From: JBFKOL01 sp041628815
Lineage (GTDB): Bacteria; Bacteroidota; Bacteroidia; Chitinophagales; Saprospiraceae
Direction of reading: 5' to 3'
DNA length: 8,425 nucleotides
Assembly: GCA_041628815.1 (NCBI GenBank)
Contig: JBFKOL010000176.1
Location: 1-8,425, forward strand
Shown piece after piece: positions 5,432-8,425 of the stretch. Position 1 is the stretch's first letter. Every line of letters starts with the position of its first letter. Made by a program: the position numbers and the translations under genes. The notes beneath the pieces are model-generated. The model worked only from the letters and a program-made list of their open reading frames with translations. It did no database searches and had not been told where the DNA came from.

Positions 5432-6487
5432 TTACGTCAATCGGGTTGATTCCAATTCGCTGAACTTTTTCTTTCTCTTGATAAAAACGTCGAAAACGAG
5501 GCTTCCCTTGTACCATCCTGACACATTTGAGTGATTTACATAGCTGCGAGCCATTTTTCGGCTTTTAAGCCATTTTCTGAGGTAAAACAGAAACTGAAAA
5601 TCCGCCGCCACAATCGCTCTTAATTCCGTCATGTTCCCGGCCAGTAAAGCCCTGACGGCGGCCACCAAGTCCAAAAGCAGTCTTGCCGGAAGAATGGTAA
5701 ACAGTTGACGTACCCGGAGATTTTTGAGCATCATCACGAGGTTGTTCCGGTAGTTGTGAAAGATCTTGGTGAAACTGCCATAGGTTATCACACTGCCTCC
5801 AACGTGATAAACCACAGCCTCTGGTATGACAAGAATTTTATAACCTGCATTCTTGATACGCCAGCAAAAATCAATCTCTTCCATATGGGCATAGAAATCG
5901 TTGTCCAATCCACCCAGGCGGTGATACAACTCAGACCTTACCAGCATACATGCTCCGGTAGCCCAGAAAATCTCCGTTGTATCATCGTATTGACCGAGGT
6001 CTTCTTCCAAATGGTGAAAGATGCGCCCGCGGCAAAAGGTATAACCAAACCGGTCGATGAACCCTCCGGATGCGCCTGCATAGTCAAAGAGCCCGGGATC
6101 CGGCTCATGGAGGATCTTGGGCTGGCAGGCACCGACACTGTCATCGCTCTCCATATGTCGCATCAATGGCTCTAACCAACCGGGTTGTACGCGCACGTCC
6201 GAGTTGATCAGCACGTAATACTCCGCACGTATATAGGGAAGGGAGGATTCGTAGCCATTCGTAAAACCCCGGTTTTCATAGATACGGAATACCTCCACAC
6301 CGGGAAAAGAAGATCGCACAAAGTCCACCGAATCATCGACAGATGCATTGTCCACGTAAACTACGGTGAAGTCATCATATGCCGTGTCGACAACAGAAGG
6401 TAAAAACGCTTTCAGGTATTCAACGCTGTTGTATCCCAAAACGACAACCGCGACCTTTTTGCACTGGATAATGCTGTTCTCAACCAT
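5432..6487 (-). CDS. family 2 glycosyltransferase (rhamnosyltransferase-like, WbbL type)
   Basis: This 351-residue inverting GT-A enzyme probably adds a sugar to a lipid-linked polysaccharide intermediate at the cytoplasmic membrane face. Motifs are VAVVVLGYN (12-20), VVYVDNAS (42-49), ENRGFTNGYE (71-80), the metal-binding NSDV (95-98, Asp97), FWATGACMLVRSEL (174-187), and the acceptor-side EEIDFCWR (203-210) followed by VYHVGGS (226-232). The C-terminal third carries a hydrophobic stretch (about 262-284) then a very basic tail (336-342), suggesting membrane association. ATG 6487 is chosen. A TTG four codons upstream is possible, but the family sequence gives no reason to extend. It is the first gene of the run, 9 bases before rfbF, so its acceptor or donor is probably the sugar made by the genes behind it. 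Donor and linkage cannot be told. Confidence 0.9.
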   Translation of the reverse strand: MVENSIIQCKKVAVVVLGYNSVEYLKAFLPSVVDTAYDDFTVVYVDNASVDDSVDFVRSSFPGVEVFRIYENRGFTNGYESSLPYIRAEYYVLINSDVRVQPGWLEPLMRHMESDDSVGACQPKILHEPDPGLFDYAGASGGFIDRFGYTFCRGRIFHHLEEDLGQYDDTTEIFWATGACMLVRSELYHRLGGLDNDFYAHMEEIDFCWRIKNAGYKILVIPEAVVYHVGGSVITYGSFTKIFHNYRNNLVMMLKNLRVRQLFTILPARLLLDLVAAVRALLAGNMTELRAIVAADFQFLFYLRKWLKSRKMARSYVNHSNVSGWYKGSLVFDVFIKRKKKFSELESTRLT

Positions 6488-6677
6488 TTGGGCCAGCAAC
6501 TTACATATTATTAAAATATATATCTAATGTAAGTTCAAATAATTGGATTTATTCTTTCTGGTAGAAGGAACATCTTGGTTTTAGTTGCAATTAGATCGCC
6601 AATACGGTGAGTCCGATGAAAGTGGATGAATATGTACTGATGTAAAAAATAATTGTCTCAAACTGTTTAATACTATT
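6488..6677. other. 190-base A/T-rich spacer between icmF and the sugar operon
   Basis: No gene is seen. I found no strong hairpin with a T tract after the icmF stop, so readthrough from icmF into the operon cannot be excluded. The inverted repeat at 6498-6535 is the only clear structure. A good match to the TTTG / TAnnTTTG promoter pair at the right spacing was not found. Confidence 0.6.
6498..6535. repeat. 9-base perfect inverted repeat before the sugar operon
   Basis: AACTTACAT (6498-6506) is the exact reverse complement of ATGTAAGTT (6527-6535). They are separated by 20 bases that are all A/T except one C. It lies immediately upstream of the glycosyltransferase ATG (6487) and inside the only gap that could hold the operon promoter, so an operator or a 5'-leader hairpin is plausible. 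There is no T tract after the repeat, which argues against a terminator. Confidence 0.55.
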
Positions 6678-8425
6678 TCACATACTCCTCCGATACTGGC
6701 CTCCCACTTCGAAGAGCGCCTGGGTAATCTGGCCAAGAGAGCATGTTTTGGTGACTTCCATCAGAGCTTCGAAGACATTGGCGCCTTCAAGAGCTGTTTT
6801 CTTGAGTCGCCGGAGGGCTGCGGACCCATCGCCGGCCTGCAGCTTGTGGAGAGCCTCTACGTTACGGATTTGTACATCTTTTTCTTCTTTTGTGGCGCGA
6901 ATCACTTCACGCGGCAGAATGGTTGGCGAACCTTCCGATGAAAGAAAGGAGTTGACGCCGATGATAGGGAGCTCACCTGTGTGTTTCAGTGTCTCGTAAT
7001 ACAGGCTTTCTTCCTGTATCTTGCTACGCTGGTACATCGTTTCCATGGCTCCGAGGACTCCGCCGCGCTCGTTGATGCGCTGGAATTCCAGGAGAACGGC
7101 CTCTTCGACAAGGTCGGTGAGTTCCTCGATGATGAATGCGCCCTGGAGCGGATTTTCATTATGGGTCATCCCGAGCTCCTTGTTGATGATAAGCTGGATG
7201 GCTACGGCGCGACGCACGCTTTCCTCGGTGGGCGTTGTAATGGCCTCGTCGTAAGCATTGGTATGCAGCGAATTGCAGTTGTCGTAGATCGCATAGAGCG
7301 CCTGCAGTGTGGTACGGATATCGTTGAAGGCTATTTCCTGGGCATGAAGCGACCTTCCCGATGTCTGGATGTGGTATTTAAGTTTTTGTGAGCGCTCATT
7401 GGCCCCATACCGGTATTTCATCGCCTTGGCCCAGATGCGTCTCGCGACCCTGCCGATTACCGCATATTCCGGATCAAGTCCGTTGGAGAAGAAAAACGAC
7501 AGGTTGGGTGCAAAATCATCGATGTCCATGCCCCGTGACAGGTAATATTCGACATAGGTAAAACCATTGGACAGCGTAAAGGCCAGTTGCGAGATAGGAT
7601 TGGCACCGGCCTCGGCAATATGGTAGCCGGATATCGATACCGAATAGAAGTTTCTGACGCCGTGATCGATAAAATACGCCTGCATATCACCCATCAGGCT
7701 CAATGAAAACTCTGTCGAGAAGATACAAGTATTCTGTGCCTGATCTTCTTTAAGGATGTCTGCCTGTACCGTACCGCGGACGGCTCGAAACGCCTTTGTT
7801 TTCAATTCGTTATAAAGGCTCGGCTCAAGTACTTCATCACCTGTCAGGCCCAACAGGAGGAGGCCGAGCCGGTTGTTGCCTTCGGGAATATCTCCTTCGT
7901 AACTGGGTCTGGGCAAGCCCCTGTCATCGTATTTCTTTACCAGGGCTTCGTCCACCTTAGCCTCCAATCCGTTTTCCACAATGTATTTTTCGCACTGCTG
8001 GTCGATTGCCGCGTTCATAAAGAAGGCACATATGGTGGCCGCGGGGCCGTTGATGGTCATAGATACCGATGTCTTCGGGTCGCAGAGGTCAAATCCCGAA
8101 TACAACTTTTTTGCATCGTCAAGCGTGGCAATGTTCACGCCGCTGTTGCCTACCTTGCCATAGACATCCGGTCGCAGTCCCGGGTCGTTTCCATACAAGG
8201 TCACAGAGTCAAAGGCGGTGGACAAGCGCTTGGCAGGCATGTCTTTAGAGAGATAGTGAAACCGGCGGTTGGTGCGCTCCGGTCCTCCTTCCCCTGCAAA
8301 CATACGCGTAGGGTCCTCTCCTTCCCGTTTGAATGGATAGACTCCGGAGGTATATGGAAAAGAACCGGGGACGTTTTCCTGGCGCAACCACCGCAGGACA
8401 TCTCCCCAGTCGCTGTATTTCGGAA
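6678..8425 (-). CDS. icmF: fused isobutyryl-CoA mutase (IcmF type), mutase domain, 5' end outside window
   Basis: The visible 582 codons run off the right edge. The frame is open through KYSDWGDVLRWL before the segment starting at 8387, so no true start is in the window. Numbering from the codon at 8387, the TIM-barrel domain shows FPYTSGVYPFKREGEDPTR (10-28), MFAGEGGPERTN (29-40), SVSMTINGPAAT (107-118), GTVQADILKEDQAQNTCIF (205-223), SISGYHIAEAGANP (251-264) with catalytic His256, and ends GGQYRRSM. It catalyses a B12-radical carbon-skeleton rearrangement of an acyl-CoA. Where methylmalonyl-CoA mutase has Tyr89 and Arg207, this protein has Phe30 and Gln218, the isobutyryl/butyryl-CoA pattern. 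IcmF proteins carry the B12-binding and G-protein chaperone domains N-terminal to this part, expected beyond the edge. It ends in TGA, 190 bases before the polysaccharide run, with which it need not share function. Confidence 0.92.
   Translation of the reverse strand, partial: PKYSDWGDVLRWLRQENVPGSFPYTSGVYPFKREGEDPTRMFAGEGGPERTNRRFHYLSKDMPAKRLSTAFDSVTLYGNDPGLRPDVYGKVGNSGVNIATLDDAKKLYSGFDLCDPKTSVSMTINGPAATICAFFMNAAIDQQCEKYIVENGLEAKVDEALVKKYDDRGLPRPSYEGDIPEGNNRLGLLLLGLTGDEVLEPSLYNELKTKAFRAVRGTVQADILKEDQAQNTCIFSTEFSLSLMGDMQAYFIDHGVRNFYSVSISGYHIAEAGANPISQLAFTLSNGFTYVEYYLSRGMDIDDFAPNLSFFFSNGLDPEYAVIGRVARRIWAKAMKYRYGANERSQKLKYHIQTSGRSLHAQEIAFNDIRTTLQALYAIYDNCNSLHTNAYDEAITTPTEESVRRAVAIQLIINKELGMTHNENPLQGAFIIEELTDLVEEAVLLEFQRINERGGVLGAMETMYQRSKIQEESLYYETLKHTGELPIIGVNSFLSSEGSPTILPREVIRATKEEKDVQIRNVEALHKLQAGDGSAALRRLKKTALEGANVFEALMEVTKTCSLGQITQALFEVGGQYRRSM

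Noticed and set aside
5705..6175. Plus-strand ORF of 156 codons opposite the glycosyltransferase
   Set aside because: Shadow of a well-supported GT2 gene; no domain seen.
6488..6499. TTG start four codons upstream of the glycosyltransferase ATG
   Set aside because: ATG at 6487 is the simpler start and the extra residues have no family support.
6981..7391. Plus-strand ORF of 136 codons opposite icmF
   Set aside because: Shadow of the mutase domain.
8385..8387. Start of icmF at 8387
   Set aside because: The codon is TTG for an internal leucine; family sequence continues upstream in frame to the window edge.

Overview
The window looks like chromosomal DNA of a Bacteroidota bacterium. The basis is the IcmF-type mutase, the style of the surface-sugar genes, start codons in A/T-rich contexts without clear Shine-Dalgarno sequences, and moderate GC. 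Genus cannot be read from the sequence. Every convincing gene lies on the minus strand, so transcription runs from high to low coordinates.

Right end (6678-8425): the C-terminal mutase domain of an adenosylcobalamin-dependent acyl-CoA mutase of the fused IcmF type, cut off at its 5' side by the window edge. A 190-base spacer (6488-6677) follows. It holds a 9+9 base perfect inverted repeat just before the next gene.

Middle (923-6487): a compact six-gene run for nucleotide-sugar and surface-polysaccharide synthesis. In transcription order it holds a family 2 glycosyltransferase, glucose-1-phosphate cytidylyltransferase (rfbF), an NAD-dependent epimerase/dehydratase-family SDR, an RmlC-type 3,5-epimerase, an RmlD-type reductase, and an FAD oxidoreductase of the L-2-hydroxyglutarate oxidase family. 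Most gaps are 9-16 bases, and the SDR/RmlC junction is a 4-base ATGA overlap. The exception is 137 bases before the RmlD-like gene, which hold a possible promoter and a 35-codon ORF that ends in a second ATGA overlap. The likely logic is that RfbF makes CDP-glucose, the three downstream enzymes epimerise and reduce a keto-deoxy sugar, and the glycosyltransferase uses the product. The 4,6-dehydratase needed to make the 4-keto-6-deoxy intermediate is not in the window.

Left end (1-922): 220 non-coding bases with nested and mutually competing hairpins, then a BtuF-like metal/cobalamin-binding protein gene. That gene is interrupted by one in-frame amber codon, after which the same frame stays open with recognisable family sequence to the window edge.

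I saw no RNA genes, CRISPR arrays, insertion sequences or phage genes, and no clearly unprecedented system. The best leads are the amber-interrupted gene, the missing dehydratase, the FAD oxidoreductase at the end of the sugar operon, and the structured intergenic regions.
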